Assembly: GCA_965279095.1 (NCBI GenBank) | Contig: CBDIHH010000006.1 | Coordinates: forward strand, 310,001-374,000 | From: CBDIHH01 sp965279095 | Lineage (GTDB): Bacteria > Pseudomonadota > Alphaproteobacteria > Caulobacterales > Caulobacteraceae | DNA length: 64,000 nucleotides | Direction: 5' to 3' | In this document: positions 16,805 to 27,287 of the stretch, in pieces | Position numbering within the stretch: the stretch's first letter is position 1 | Layout: the number at the start of each line of letters is the position of its first letter | The notes under the pieces: generated by a model | Seen by the model: the letters and a program-made list of their open reading frames with translations, nothing else | Database searches by the model: none | Told to the model about the DNA's origin: nothing | Position numbers and translations under genes: made by a program

Positions 16805-17695
16805 CTATGGGGTGAGCGCCCAACCCTCTTCGTGCTGGGCGGTGTCGATGACGTCGGCGGCGAGGCCGGCGGGCGGGGCGAAGGCCGCGCCGAGCTTGCC
16901 GGCGTCGTCCAGCTTGGCCAGGCGCTCGGCGAAGGCCCGCAGCCGCGCGGCCTCCTTGGTCTCGCCCGGGTTGACCGCCCCGGCCGGGAGGTTGGGCGAG
17001 AGCTCGGCGGCCAGCACATCCGCCGCCTCGAGGTCGGCGGGGGCCAGGGCCTTGAATCCGGTCTCGAACGGCCAGACCGCCATGGCCTCGCCGCGCACCT
17101 TCTTCAGGCGGCGCAGCATGGGGATGCCGAGGATGGCGTGGCCGCCCACGGCGCCGGCGTAATAGAGCTTCCAGATCGGCCCGGCCTTGTGCGCCTCATC
17201 GCTGTGGCGGAACTCGGGCACGTCGCCGTCGCCATGATCCCGCTGCCGCTTGGGCTGCAGGGTGGTCAGGGTGTCGCGGGGCGCCGCGCCCCAGAAGGGG
17301 AAGGGGCCGCCGGTCAGCCGTCGGTTGATCTCGGCGCCCACGCCGAAGCGGTTATTGGTGTTGTCGGCCTTGTCCTTGACCATCTTGTCGAGCTGGTCCC
17401 AGACGGCGCTCCACGGCTCGCCCGCCAGGTTCAGTCCCGCCGCCAGGCCGCGCGGGAAGCCGAGGGGAAAGGCCAGGCCGAGGAAGGTCCGGTCTCCCTG
17501 CTTGCGACGCTCGTCGAGGATGGCCGTCAGCCGCTTCTCGCCCTCGGCCCGGGTGGCGGGGGCGAAGGACTCGAAGGTCAGGCGGAAGCGCACATCGCGG
17601 CGCAGCACGCCGATGTGGACGGAATCGGCGCCCGATCCAGCCTTGGATGCGGCGCTCCAATCGACGATGACGTAGGCGTTGAATAGGCGAGCCAC
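16805..17695 (-). CDS. Conserved hypothetical protein, possible RNase H-like fold
   Basis: The start is taken as GTG 17695 (ARLFNAYVIVDWSAASK), with a GGAGAG upstream. The 296 residues begin with an Asp-containing strand (YVIVDWSA) and later show ILDERRKQGDRTFLGLAFPLGFP, a layout reminiscent of DUF429-type RNase H-like proteins, where the first strand carries a catalytic Asp. In the second strand the expected Asp is Ala (GLAFPLG), so catalysis is doubtful. NTNNRFGVGAEINRRLTG and GPFPFWGAA look like conserved family blocks. I do not know a function. It is a single-gene unit on the minus strand. Confidence 0.7.
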   Translation of the reverse strand: MARLFNAYVIVDWSAASKAGSGADSVHIGVLRRDVRFRLTFESFAPATRAEGEKRLTAILDERRKQGDRTFLGLAFPLGFPRGLAAGLNLAGEPWSAVWDQLDKMVKDKADNTNNRFGVGAEINRRLTGGPFPFWGAAPRDTLTTLQPKRQRDHGDGDVPEFRHSDEAHKAGPIWKLYYAGAVGGHAILGIPMLRRLKKVRGEAMAVWPFETGFKALAPADLEAADVLAAELSPNLPAGAVNPGETKEAARLRAFAERLAKLDDAGKLGAAFAPPAGLAADVIDTAQHEEGWALTP

Positions 17696-17831
17696 AGGGC
17701 GCTCTCCGGCCAGATGCTGGGCGTTTCTAGCCCCAAGGCGGGGGCGGGGGTAAGCGCCGAACGGTCCGGCGGGCGATAAAAATGGTCTGGACGCTTGCGC
17801 GAAGGGGCCGCGACCGACAGTTTCCGCCCCC

Positions 17832-18752
17832 ATGAGGCAACAGTTGAAGGCCGGCGTCGCTGGCGGCGGCGTGTTCGGGGGCTTCCACGCCCGCAAGTAT
17901 GCGACCCTCGAGGGGGTGTCGCTGCGCGCCGTGTTCGATCCCGACGCGGCGCGGGCCCACGCCCTGGCCGACCAACTCGGCGCCGCCGCCTTCGGCGCCT
18001 TCGAGCCGTTCCTGGAGGGGCTGGACGTACTGACCGTCGCCTCCCCCGCCACCACCCACGCCGCCCTGGCCCGCGCGGCCCTGGCGCGGGGCATCCACGT
18101 CTATGTGGAGAAGCCCCTGGCCGTCACCCGCATGGACGCCCATGCCGTCATCGCCGCGGCGGCCACCCACGAGCGGGTGCTGTCGTGCGGCCACCAGGAG
18201 CGGGTGGTGTTCGGCGCCATGGGACTGCTGGACGCCGCCGAGCAACCCCTGCGGCTGCAGGCGGTGCGCCGGGGGGCCTTCTCGGGCCGGGCCATGGACG
18301 TCTCCTGCGTGTTGGACCTGATGGTCCACGACATCGACCTGGCGCTGATGCTGACCCGTTCCTATCCCGTGGACGTGCGCGCCACCGGCCGACGCCTGCA
18401 CGGCGCCCTGTTCGACGAGGTGAAGACGCAGATCACCTTCGAGGACGGCTTCGTGGTCGACCTGGAGGCCTCCCGGGCCGCCGACAAGCGCGAGCGCACC
18501 ATGCGGGTGGTCTACCCCTCGGGCGAGCTGCAGATCGATTTTGTCGAGCGCACCTTCTCCAACACCACCGCCCTGGCCCTCAACGCCGACTTCGCCGAGA
18601 CGCCCGAGGGCCGCGATCCCCTGGGCGCCAATGTCGCCGCCTTCCTGGCCGCCGTGCGCCGCGAGGCGCCGCGGCCCCTGGTTACGGGCGAGGAGGCGGC
18701 GCGGGCGCTGGACCTTGCGTTGCGGGTGGAGGAGGCGGCCGAAGAGCGCTGA
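17832..18752 (+). CDS. Gfo/Idh/MocA family oxidoreductase
   Basis: The 306 residues begin with a Rossmann motif (AGVAGGGVFGGFHARKYA) and contain the family signature VYVEKPLAVT, whose Lys is catalytic, followed by a C-terminal alpha/beta domain with VLDLMVHDIDLALML. The second helper motif CGHQERV takes the usual GHxxR place. Such proteins oxidise or reduce sugars and related compounds with NAD(P); in many proteobacteria this branch is near lipid A and UDP-sugar genes, but the substrate here cannot be told. It is 32 bases before the DUF29 gene, in the same direction. Confidence 0.88.
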   Translation: MRQQLKAGVAGGGVFGGFHARKYATLEGVSLRAVFDPDAARAHALADQLGAAAFGAFEPFLEGLDVLTVASPATTHAALARAALARGIHVYVEKPLAVTRMDAHAVIAAAATHERVLSCGHQERVVFGAMGLLDAAEQPLRLQAVRRGAFSGRAMDVSCVLDLMVHDIDLALMLTRSYPVDVRATGRRLHGALFDEVKTQITFEDGFVVDLEASRAADKRERTMRVVYPSGELQIDFVERTFSNTTALALNADFAETPEGRDPLGANVAAFLAAVRREAPRPLVTGEEAARALDLALRVEEAAEER

Positions 18753-18784
18753 CCGGACCGGGCCGTCATGCTATGGTCCGATGA

Positions 18785-19246
18785 ATGGCTGATGATCTCT
18801 ACGAGCGGGATTTTTATGCCTGGACCCAGGTCCAGGCGTCCGCCCTGCGCCAGGGCCGCGCGGGGGACAATGCCCTCGACTTCGAGAACCTCGCCGAGGA
18901 GGTGGGGGACTTGGGACGATCTCAGCGGCGGGCCTGTGAGAGCTACATCGACCGGATTCTGCAGCACCTGCTGAAGATCCAGTTTGTCGGGCCGAGGGAT
19001 ACGGTCCCGCACTGGCGCGCCGAAATTGTGGCTTTCCGCACCGATCTGGAAGACGAACTGACCCCCTCCCTGCGCGCCGCCCTGCCGGCTGAGATCGACC
19101 ACCGCTATGCGTCGGCCGTGCGCAAGCTGAGCGCCAGGCTCTTGGCTGAGGCGCGGGACGTCGCCCTTCCCCAAAGCAATCCCTACAGCTGGGAGGACGT
19201 CCTGGGCCGGGGTCAGGACTGGACGCCAGGGCCAAGCTACGACTGA
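18785..19246 (+). CDS. DUF29 domain protein
   Basis: This 153-residue protein begins LYERDFYAWTQVQASALRQG and has LDFENLAEEVGDLGRSQRRACESYIDRILQHLLKIQF, the typical helical core of DUF29 proteins. The end PYSWEDVLGRGQDW is also characteristic. DUF29 function is unknown; the family is widespread in cyanobacteria and alphaproteobacteria, often with many paralogs. It lies just after the oxidoreductase gene and may be co-transcribed with it. Confidence 0.85.
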   Translation: MADDLYERDFYAWTQVQASALRQGRAGDNALDFENLAEEVGDLGRSQRRACESYIDRILQHLLKIQFVGPRDTVPHWRAEIVAFRTDLEDELTPSLRAALPAEIDHRYASAVRKLSARLLAEARDVALPQSNPYSWEDVLGRGQDWTPGPSYD

Positions 19247-19358
19247 AACAGGTCTACTGGCGGGCGCCGGGACTTTGGTTGCGTCGTCTAGCCAGGGATT
19301 GATTGGCGGACTATGTGACCGGCGGCCCTCCTGGGGCCGGTCAGTGAGGAAGCCTGCC

Positions 19359-21203
19359 ATGCCCGCCTATCGTTCGCGCACCTCCACCCACGGCCGCAAT
19401 ATGGCCGGCGCTCGCGGCCTGTGGCGGGCGACGGGGATGAAGGACGCCGACTTCGGCAAGCCGATCATCGCCGTGGTCAACTCCTTCACCCAGTTCGTGC
19501 CGGGGCATGTCCACCTGAAGGATCTGGGGCAGCTGGTGGCGCGAGAGATCGAGCGGGCGGGCGGCGTGGCCAAGGAGTTCAACACCATCGCCGTGGACGA
19601 CGGCATCGCCATGGGCCACGACGGGATGCTCTACAGCCTGCCGTCGCGCGAGCTGATCGCCGACAGCGTCGAATACATGGTCAACGCCCACTGCGCCGAC
19701 GCCATGGTCTGCATCTCCAACTGCGACAAGATCACCCCGGGCATGCTGATGGCGGCCCTGCGCATCAACATCCCCGTGGTGTTCGTCTCGGGCGGGCCCA
19801 TGGAGGCGGGCAAGGTGGTGCTGAAGGGCAAGGAGGTGGCCCTGGACCTGATCGACGCCATGATCGCCGCCGGGGACGAGCGGATGAGCGACGAGGAGGT
19901 CGCCACCATCGAGCGCTCCGCCTGCCCGACCTGTGGCTCCTGCTCGGGCATGTTCACCGCCAATTCCATGAACTGCCTGACCGAGGCGCTCGGCCTGTCC
20001 CTCCCCGGCAACGGCAGCGTGCTGGCCACCCACTGCGACCGCGAGCGCCTGTTCCTGGAGGCCGGCCGCCTCGTGGTGGACATCGCCCAGCGCTACTACG
20101 AGCAGGACGACGCCTCGGTGCTGCCGCGCAACGTCGCCAACTTCAAGGCCTTCGAGAACGCCATGCGGCTGGACATCGCCATGGGCGGCTCGTCCAACAC
20201 GGTCCTGCACCTGCTGGCGGCGGCGCATGAGGGCGAGGTGCCCTTCACCATGGCCGACATCGACCGCCTGTCGCGCGAGACCCCCTGTCTTTGCAAGGTC
20301 GCCCCCGCCAAGGCGGACGTGCACATGGAGGACGTCCACCGCGCCGGCGGGGTGATGGCCATCCTCGGCCAGCTGGACCGGGCCGGCCTGATCCACGCCG
20401 ACTGCCCGACCGTGCACAGTCCGACCATGGCCGACGCCCTGGACCGCTGGGACGTGTCGCGCACCCAGTCCGAGAGCGTGCGCGAGTTCTTCCGCGCGGC
20501 CCCGGGGGGCGTGCCCACCCAGACCGCCTTCAGCCAGAACCGGCGCTGGGACGACCTCGACCTTGACCGCACAGGCGGGGTGATCCGCAGCGCGCAGACG
20601 CCCTTCTCCAAGGACGGCGGCCTGGCCGTTCTGACCGGAAACATCGCCCTCGACGGCTGCATCGTGAAGACCGCCGGGGTGGACGATTCCATCCTGGTCT
20701 TCGAGGGCCCCGCCCGCGTCTATGAGAGCCAGGACGACGCCGTCTCGGCGATCCTCACCGGCAAGGTGTTGGCGGGGGACGTGGTGGTGATCCGCTATGA
20801 GGGTCCCCGTGGCGGCCCCGGGATGCAGGAGATGCTGTATCCCACCAGCTATCTGAAATCGAAGGGGCTGGGGAAGGCCTGCGCCCTCATTACCGACGGC
20901 CGCTTCTCCGGCGGCACCTCGGGGCTCTCCATCGGCCATGTGTCGCCGGAGGCGGCCGAGGGCGGGCTGATCGCCCTGGTGGAGGACGGCGACCGGATCC
21001 AGATCGACATCCCCAGCCGCACCATACAGCTGGCCGTGTCCGATGCGGTGCTGGCCGAGCGGCGCGCCACCCAGGCGGCCAAGGGCTACAAGCCGGCGGC
21101 CCCGCGTCCGCGCAAGGTGTCCACCGCCCTGAAGGCCTATGCCGCCTTCGCCACCAGCGCCGCCAAGGGCGCGGTGCGCGACGTGAGCAAGCTGCAGGGC
21201 TGA
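19359..21203 (+). CDS. ilvD: Dihydroxy-acid dehydratase
   Basis: The start ATG 19359 (MPAYRSRTSTHGRNMAGAR) follows a GAGGA at about 9 bases and matches the family N-terminus. The 614 residues form the long (E. coli-like) IlvD type, which dehydrates 2,3-dihydroxy acids in isoleucine and valine synthesis. Fe-S ligand Cys residues are in ISNCDKITPGM and CPTCGSCSGMFTANSMNC, and the C-terminal active-site block is ITDGRFSGGTSGLSIGHVSPEA. It looks complete. A second, shorter and broken IlvD-family gene follows at 21665. Confidence 0.96.
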   Translation: MPAYRSRTSTHGRNMAGARGLWRATGMKDADFGKPIIAVVNSFTQFVPGHVHLKDLGQLVAREIERAGGVAKEFNTIAVDDGIAMGHDGMLYSLPSRELIADSVEYMVNAHCADAMVCISNCDKITPGMLMAALRINIPVVFVSGGPMEAGKVVLKGKEVALDLIDAMIAAGDERMSDEEVATIERSACPTCGSCSGMFTANSMNCLTEALGLSLPGNGSVLATHCDRERLFLEAGRLVVDIAQRYYEQDDASVLPRNVANFKAFENAMRLDIAMGGSSNTVLHLLAAAHEGEVPFTMADIDRLSRETPCLCKVAPAKADVHMEDVHRAGGVMAILGQLDRAGLIHADCPTVHSPTMADALDRWDVSRTQSESVREFFRAAPGGVPTQTAFSQNRRWDDLDLDRTGGVIRSAQTPFSKDGGLAVLTGNIALDGCIVKTAGVDDSILVFEGPARVYESQDDAVSAILTGKVLAGDVVVIRYEGPRGGPGMQEMLYPTSYLKSKGLGKACALITDGRFSGGTSGLSIGHVSPEAAEGGLIALVEDGDRIQIDIPSRTIQLAVSDAVLAERRATQAAKGYKPAAPRPRKVSTALKAYAAFATSAAKGAVRDVSKLQG

Positions 21204-21254
21204 CGCGGCGGCCACGGCGGTTTACCCTCGGCCGCTTGGAGGGGGGGAGCCGCC

Positions 21255-21452
21255 ATGAGCAAACTTGTCCGCCAGGCCCATCGCTGGCTGTCGATCATCT
21301 TCACGGCGACGGTGATCGCCAATTTCGCGACCATGGCGTTCCGGCCGCCGCCGCCCTGGATCACCTATGCGCCCCTGCCGCCGCTGTTCCTGATGCTGCT
21401 CAGCGGCCTCTACATGTTCTTCCTGCCCTACGTCCGCAGGCGGGCAGGTTAG
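21255..21452 (+). CDS. Small two-helix membrane protein
   Basis: This 65-residue protein has a strong Shine-Dalgarno sequence (GGAGGGGGG) before ATG 21255. It consists of an amphipathic basic start (MSKLVRQAHRW), a hydrophobic helix (about 13-30), a proline-rich turn (FRPPPPWI) and a second helix ending in a basic tail (FLPYVRRRAG). The topology predicts both ends in the cytoplasm. I do not recognise a named family. It lies between the two dehydratase genes. Confidence 0.7.
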   Translation: MSKLVRQAHRWLSIIFTATVIANFATMAFRPPPPWITYAPLPPLFLMLLSGLYMFFLPYVRRRAG

Positions 21453-21464
21453 CCGGCCGGGGGG

Positions 21465-21574
21465 TGCGTGGTTCGAGACGCCTGCTGCGCAGGCTCCTCA
21501 CCATGAACAAGGATCGGCTTGAATAACGGTCGTCATGGTGAGGAGCGCCCGCAGGGCGCGTCTCGAACCACGCA
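21465..21574. repeat. Interspersed palindromic repeat with 42-base arms
   Basis: The arm at 21465-21506 (beginning TGCGTGGTTCGAGACG) is inverted at 21533-21574 with only a few mismatches in the inner hairpin, leaving a 26-base centre. The inverted segment would fold into a long hairpin with smaller hairpins inside each arm. It is a REP/BIME-like intergenic element, lying just downstream of the small membrane gene. Confidence 0.75.
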
Positions 21575-21664
21575 GAGCCGCGTCTCGTGCCCCTTGTGGG
21601 ACACACACCTGGATCGCGCCGCCTTGCCGACGCATTGTCGTGAGGCAATGACGGAGCGACAGCC

Positions 21665-23400
<1,736 letters not shown>

Positions 23401-23404
23401 CGGC

Positions 23405-23525
23405 CGCCGCCTTCTGACACCCCGTATTCCCCGCGGAAGCGGGGACCCAGACTTTCCGTCAAGGTGAGGCTCGTAGCCAAGCCGGGATCCCCGCTTCCCG
23501 CGGGAAATGCGGGACTAGCGCTCGG
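23405..23525. repeat. Palindromic repeat between convergent genes
   Basis: ATTCCCCGCGGAAGCGGGGA at the left is partly inverted as TCCCCGCTTCCCGCGGGAAAT at the right across a short AT-richer centre. The element sits between the ends of the second dehydratase gene and the convergent hypothetical gene, where it may also end transcription from both sides. Confidence 0.6.
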
Positions 23526-23527
23526 GC

Positions 23528-24163
23528 TCATCCTCGTCCCAGGGCGGGGCGGCTTCGTCGTCGTCCTCGTCCGCCGCCTCCGACGGAGGCGGCGGCGAAG
23601 GCAGGGGCCGCGGCGGGGGGGAGGGGCTCCGGGCGGGGCGCGGTCTGGCGCAGGATGGACTCCACGCTCGACACCCACCGGCGCGCGGTCCGGATGGCGT
23701 CGACGCCGGTTCCCGGGTTGACCACCGCCGGGTCCGCCGGAGGCCACAGCACCAGCTCGAAATCCGGATCGCGGGGGTTGTCGAACACCAGGCGCAGGAG
23801 CACGCGCCCTGGATCGGCGGCGACCTCGTCGAGCGGCCGGCGCGGCTCGTCGCGGAAGGCGCGCGCGGCGACCCGGTCGTCAACGATCAGCTCGGCGCCG
23901 ACCAGCTGATCGAGGCGATAGACAAGGCCCTTCAGCCCGCCGTTCCACAGCACCGCCACCCGCGAGGCCTCGAGATTGAGGCCGGCGCCCAGGCCCGAGC
24001 CGCGGGCGACCACGACCATCTCGGGACGCCGCCCAGGGCCCGCCGCAGCATCCGGCGCAAGCGCCGCTCCTCGTCCCAGCCAATAGGCGGCGCCCGAGCC
24101 GACCAGGGTCACGGCCGCGCCGGTGATGCCCAGCAGGAGGAGGTTGCGGATCAGGTCGCTCAT
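23528..24163 (-). CDS. Hypothetical membrane-anchored protein, probable C-terminal frameshift
   Basis: As read, this is a 211-residue protein with an N-terminal transmembrane helix (about 5-28), then a soluble domain with VVVARGSGLGAGLNLEASRV, LVYRLDQLVGAELIVDD and RVLLRLVFDNPRDPDFELVL. I do not recognise a family. The last 35 residues turn Arg/Gly-rich. In the neighbouring frame, one extra base in the C7 run (plus-strand G7 at 23615-23621) would give an acidic tail with ADEDDDEAAPPWDEDEPER ending at 23515, which looks like the true C-terminus. The likely cause is a homopolymer indel, either biological or technical. Confidence 0.6.
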   Translation of the reverse strand: MSDLIRNLLLLGITGAAVTLVGSGAAYWLGRGAALAPDAAAGPGRRPEMVVVARGSGLGAGLNLEASRVAVLWNGGLKGLVYRLDQLVGAELIVDDRVAARAFRDEPRRPLDEVAADPGRVLLRLVFDNPRDPDFELVLWPPADPAVVNPGTGVDAIRTARRWVSSVESILRQTAPRPEPLPPAAAPAFAAASVGGGGRGRRRSRPALGRG

Positions 24164-24231
24164 GGGGGCGAGGCTACAGGGATTCTTGCGCCGGCCCGCT
24201 GCTCCGGCCGCGGCGCGTCACCGGATCGTCG

Positions 24232-24278
24232 TCAAACGGTTAACCGCCCGTCTTCGAACGGTTACCGCGCCGTTAAGG
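24232..24278 (+). promoter_or_regulatory. Tandem AACGGTTA repeats upstream of RTX phosphatase
   Basis: TCAAACGGTTAACCGC (24232-24247) and TTCGAACGGTTACCGC (24253-24268) are near-identical direct repeats about two helical turns apart, followed by CCGTTAAGG. TTAC-N7-TTAA (24262-24276) also resembles a CtrA box. The array lies 50-95 bases before the start of the RTX phosphatase gene and is probably a regulator-binding region; which regulator is not clear. Confidence 0.45.
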
Positions 24279-24325
24279 GCGCTGCGTAGGTTTCGGCCCG
24301 AATTGCACCGAACGCCTGGGAGGGC

Positions 24326-26347
24326 ATGATGACCACTGGACCGTCTTCGTCTCAAACGCCGTATCTCGTCTCCAGCGAACCCAACGTTCGCTTCACCTCG
24401 ATCGCCACCGTTGGCGACGCCATCGGAACCCGCGCCGGCGGCGGCGACTACCACATGACCGGCATTCCGGACGGGCTGGGCGCCTATGACAACGGCGACG
24501 GCACCATCACCCTGCTGATGAACCACGAGATCGCCGCCGGCGGCATCGTCCGCGCGCACGGCTTCACCGGCTCCTTCGTCAGTGAGTGGGTGATCGACAA
24601 GGCGACCCTGGCGGTGCAGTCCGCCCAGGACCTCGACACCAGCGTGTCGGTGTGGAATTCCACCACCCAGGCCTATGAGCCGCTCAGCGCGGCCATCAGC
24701 CGCCTGTGCTCGGGCGACCTGCCCGACGTGTCGGCCTTCTACGACGCCGCCAGCGGCCTCGGCACCCAGAACCGCATCTATATGGACGGCGAGGAATCCG
24801 GCGTGAACGGCCGCCCCTTCGGCCACATCCTCACCGGCGTCGACGCGCATAAGGCGTTCGAACTGCCCGCCCTGGGCAACCAGTCGTTCGAGAACGCGGT
24901 CGCCTCGCCCTTCGCCCAGGTCAAGACCATCGTCGCCACCACCGACGACGCCAGCCCCTCGGGCCAGGTCTATTTCTACGTCGGCGACAAGCAGGCCACC
25001 GGCTCGGATATCCAGAAGGCCGGCCTGACCAACGGCCACCTGTTCGGCATCCACGTCGACGGCCTGACCGTCGAGACCGCCGCCACCACCCTGCCGGGCA
25101 ACGCCGCCAGCTTCACCATGGTCGACCTCGGCGACGTCACCAACAAGACCGGGGCCGAGATCGAGACCCTCAGCGACGCGGCCGGCGCCACGGAATTCTA
25201 CCGGCCCGAAGACGGCGCCTGGGACCCGACCCATCCCAACTGGTTCTATTTCGTCACCACCGCCAGCGTCACCGAGCCCAGCCGCCTGTGGCGCGCCGAG
25301 TTCACCGACATCACCCACCCCGAGAACGGCGGCACCATCCGGGTGATGCTGGACGGCAGCGAAGGTCAGCGGATGCTGGACAACCTGTCCGTCAACGCTG
25401 ACGGCACGCTGATCATGCAGGAAGACGTCGGCAACAACGCGCGCCTGGGCAAGGTGTGGCAGTACGATCCCGCCACCGACCGCCTGACCGAGATCGCCCA
25501 GCACGACCCGGCGCGCTTCGGCACGCCGCCGCTGTCGCCCTTCACCCAGGACGAGGAATCCTCCGGCGTCATCGACGTCACCCACCTGCTGGGCGACGCC
25601 GACACCAAGGCCTATCTGCTGGACGTCCAGGCCCACTATCCGATCGCCAACCCGGAACTGGTCGAAGGCGGCCAGCTGCTGGTCATGTATGTGGACGATC
25701 CCAACCTGACCGGCGGCAAGGGCGCCGACAACCTGTTCGGCAGCTACGCCGATGAGACCCTCACCGGGTTCGCCGGCAGCGACGAACTGCTCGGCGGCTC
25801 CGGCAACGACGTCCTCAAGGGCGGCGCCGGCGACGACATGCTCTCGGGCGGCGCGGGCAACGACAACCTCGACGGCGGGGCCGACAACGACAACCTGAAC
25901 GGGGGCGCCGGCGACGACATCCTCGACGGCAAGGCCGGCAATGACATGGTCGACGGCGGCTTCGGCAACGACAATCTTCAGGGCGGCGCCGGGAACGACG
26001 TGCTGATCGGCGGCGCGGGCGCTGATGTGATGAAGGGCGGCGCCGGGGCCGACACCTTCGTGTTCAAGGCCCTGGGCGACAGCACCGTCGGCCTGGAAGA
26101 CCAGATCACCGACTTCCAGTCCGGCGACTTCATCGACCTGACCCAAGTGGACGCCAACACCACCCTGGCCGGCGACCAGGAGTTCTCGATCGTCTCGTCC
26201 TTCACGGGCGTGGCCGGCCAGCTGGTCCTCGACAAGCACGGCAAGGTCTATGACGTGCTCGGCGACTCCAACGGCGACGGCAACGCGGACTTCGTCTTCC
26301 ACGTGACCACGCTGGCTACGCTCTCGGCGGCCGACTTCCACCTCTAA
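24326..26347 (+). CDS. PhoX-like (DUF839) phosphatase with RTX repeats
   Basis: The 673 residues have two parts. Residues 1 to about 455 resemble the PhoX/DUF839 beta-propeller phosphatases (GDYHMTGIPDGLGAYDNGDGT and TLLMNHEI near the start, MDGEESGVNGRPFGH, a WDPTHPNWFYFVTTA block and MQEDVGNN), which use Ca and Fe to hydrolyse phosphoesters. About residues 463-578 are nonapeptide RTX repeats of the GGxGxDxxx type (GGAGDDMLSGGAGND), which bind Ca outside the cell. There is no N-terminal signal peptide, and the C-terminal end with repeats fits type I secretion. A GGGAGG lies before ATG 24326. A 13-bp hairpin terminator follows. Confidence 0.85.
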   Translation: MMTTGPSSSQTPYLVSSEPNVRFTSIATVGDAIGTRAGGGDYHMTGIPDGLGAYDNGDGTITLLMNHEIAAGGIVRAHGFTGSFVSEWVIDKATLAVQSAQDLDTSVSVWNSTTQAYEPLSAAISRLCSGDLPDVSAFYDAASGLGTQNRIYMDGEESGVNGRPFGHILTGVDAHKAFELPALGNQSFENAVASPFAQVKTIVATTDDASPSGQVYFYVGDKQATGSDIQKAGLTNGHLFGIHVDGLTVETAATTLPGNAASFTMVDLGDVTNKTGAEIETLSDAAGATEFYRPEDGAWDPTHPNWFYFVTTASVTEPSRLWRAEFTDITHPENGGTIRVMLDGSEGQRMLDNLSVNADGTLIMQEDVGNNARLGKVWQYDPATDRLTEIAQHDPARFGTPPLSPFTQDEESSGVIDVTHLLGDADTKAYLLDVQAHYPIANPELVEGGQLLVMYVDDPNLTGGKGADNLFGSYADETLTGFAGSDELLGGSGNDVLKGGAGDDMLSGGAGNDNLDGGADNDNLNGGAGDDILDGKAGNDMVDGGFGNDNLQGGAGNDVLIGGAGADVMKGGAGADTFVFKALGDSTVGLEDQITDFQSGDFIDLTQVDANTTLAGDQEFSIVSSFTGVAGQLVLDKHGKVYDVLGDSNGDGNADFVFHVTTLATLSAADFHL

Positions 26348-26367
26348 GACGTTCACCTGAACAGGCG

Positions 26368-26397
26368 AGCGGCGCCGGCGTCACCGCCGGCGCCGCT
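26368..26397 (+). terminator. Hairpin terminator between RTX phosphatase and xthA
   Basis: AGCGGCGCCGGCG (26368-26380) pairs perfectly with CGCCGGCGCCGCT (26385-26397) around a TCAC loop. It follows the phosphatase stop by 20 bases and lies 5 bases from the end of the convergent xthA gene, so it can serve both. Confidence 0.8.
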
Positions 26398-26402
26398 TTG
26401 CG

Positions 26403-27197
26403 TCAGAGGGCCAGGTCGATCATGAACGGCACATGGTCCGACGGCTTGTCCCAGCCGCGCACGTCGCGGTGGATCTGGGTTCCGACCAGCCTGTCGGCGG
26501 CCTGGGGGGAGAGCAGGGCGTGGTCGATGCGGATGCCGTGGTCACGCTGCCAGGCGCCGGCCTGGTAGTCCCAGAAGGTGTAGCCGCCGGGGGCGCCGTC
26601 GGCCTGCATATAGGCGTCGGTGAAGCCCAGCCATTTCAGCTGGCGGAAGGCGGCCCGGCTTTCCGGCTGGAACAGGGCGTCGCCGGCCCAGGACTCCGGT
26701 TTGTCGGCGTCCTGCGGCTCGGGGATGACGTTGAAGTCGCCCATCAGGGCCAGGGGCTCCTCATAGGCCAGCAGGCCGCGGGCATGGTCGTGCAGGCTGG
26801 CCATCCAGGCCAACTTGTAGTCGAACTTCGGCGTGGCGATGGGGTTGCCGTTGGGCAGGTAGATGGAAGCCACCCGGATCGGGGCGGGGCCCGAGATCAC
26901 CGCCTCCAGGTAGCGGGCGTGGTCGTCGACCCCGCCATCGACCCCCCGGGCGCCGGGCAGGCCGCGCCGGATGTCCTCCATCGGGGTCTTCGAGAGCAGG
27001 GCGACGCCGTTGTAGGTCTTCTGGCCGTGGACGGCGATGTTGTAGCCCAGGGACTCGAAGGGCTCGGCGGGGAACTTCTCGTCGACGCACTTCAGTTCCT
27101 GCAGGCAGGCGACATCCGGCTGGGCGTCCTTGAACCACTGCAGGACCGTCTCCAGTCGCGCGTTGATTGAATTGACGTTCCAAGTCGCGAGTCGCAT
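26403..27197 (-). CDS. xthA: Exodeoxyribonuclease III (AP endonuclease)
   Basis: The start is set at MRLATWNVNSINARL (27197), the conserved N-terminus, rather than the upstream in-frame codon at 27221. The 264 residues carry the exonuclease-endonuclease-phosphatase signatures: CLQELKCVDEKFP with the metal Glu, ASIYLPNGNPI, LMGDFNVIPEP, the YTFWDYQAGAWQRDHGIRIDH block and the catalytic His in KPSDHVPF. It cuts DNA at abasic sites in base-excision repair. Length is normal. It is divergent from the small membrane protein at 27288. Confidence 0.95.
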   Translation of the reverse strand: MRLATWNVNSINARLETVLQWFKDAQPDVACLQELKCVDEKFPAEPFESLGYNIAVHGQKTYNGVALLSKTPMEDIRRGLPGARGVDGGVDDHARYLEAVISGPAPIRVASIYLPNGNPIATPKFDYKLAWMASLHDHARGLLAYEEPLALMGDFNVIPEPQDADKPESWAGDALFQPESRAAFRQLKWLGFTDAYMQADGAPGGYTFWDYQAGAWQRDHGIRIDHALLSPQAADRLVGTQIHRDVRGWDKPSDHVPFMIDLAL

Positions 27198-27287
27198 TGA
27201 CGGCAGAACCCTTTGGGCCAACAGGCTGTTCGTCGTGGAAGCTAGGCGGCCCGGACGGGGCGCTCAAGCCCGTGGGACAAGGCGCCA

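Noticed and set aside
19341..21215. Minus-strand frame of over 600 codons opposite ilvD
   Set aside because: Shadow of ilvD in high-GC DNA; ilvD has all family motifs.
25711..26060. Regular repeats as a CRISPR-like array
   Set aside because: The periodicity is 27 bases because it encodes GGxGxDxxx nonapeptides in an open frame; there are no spacers.
24218..26356. Minus-strand frame of over 700 codons opposite the RTX phosphatase
   Set aside because: Val/Gly/Asp repeats mirror the RTX repeats on the coding strand; no domain of its own.
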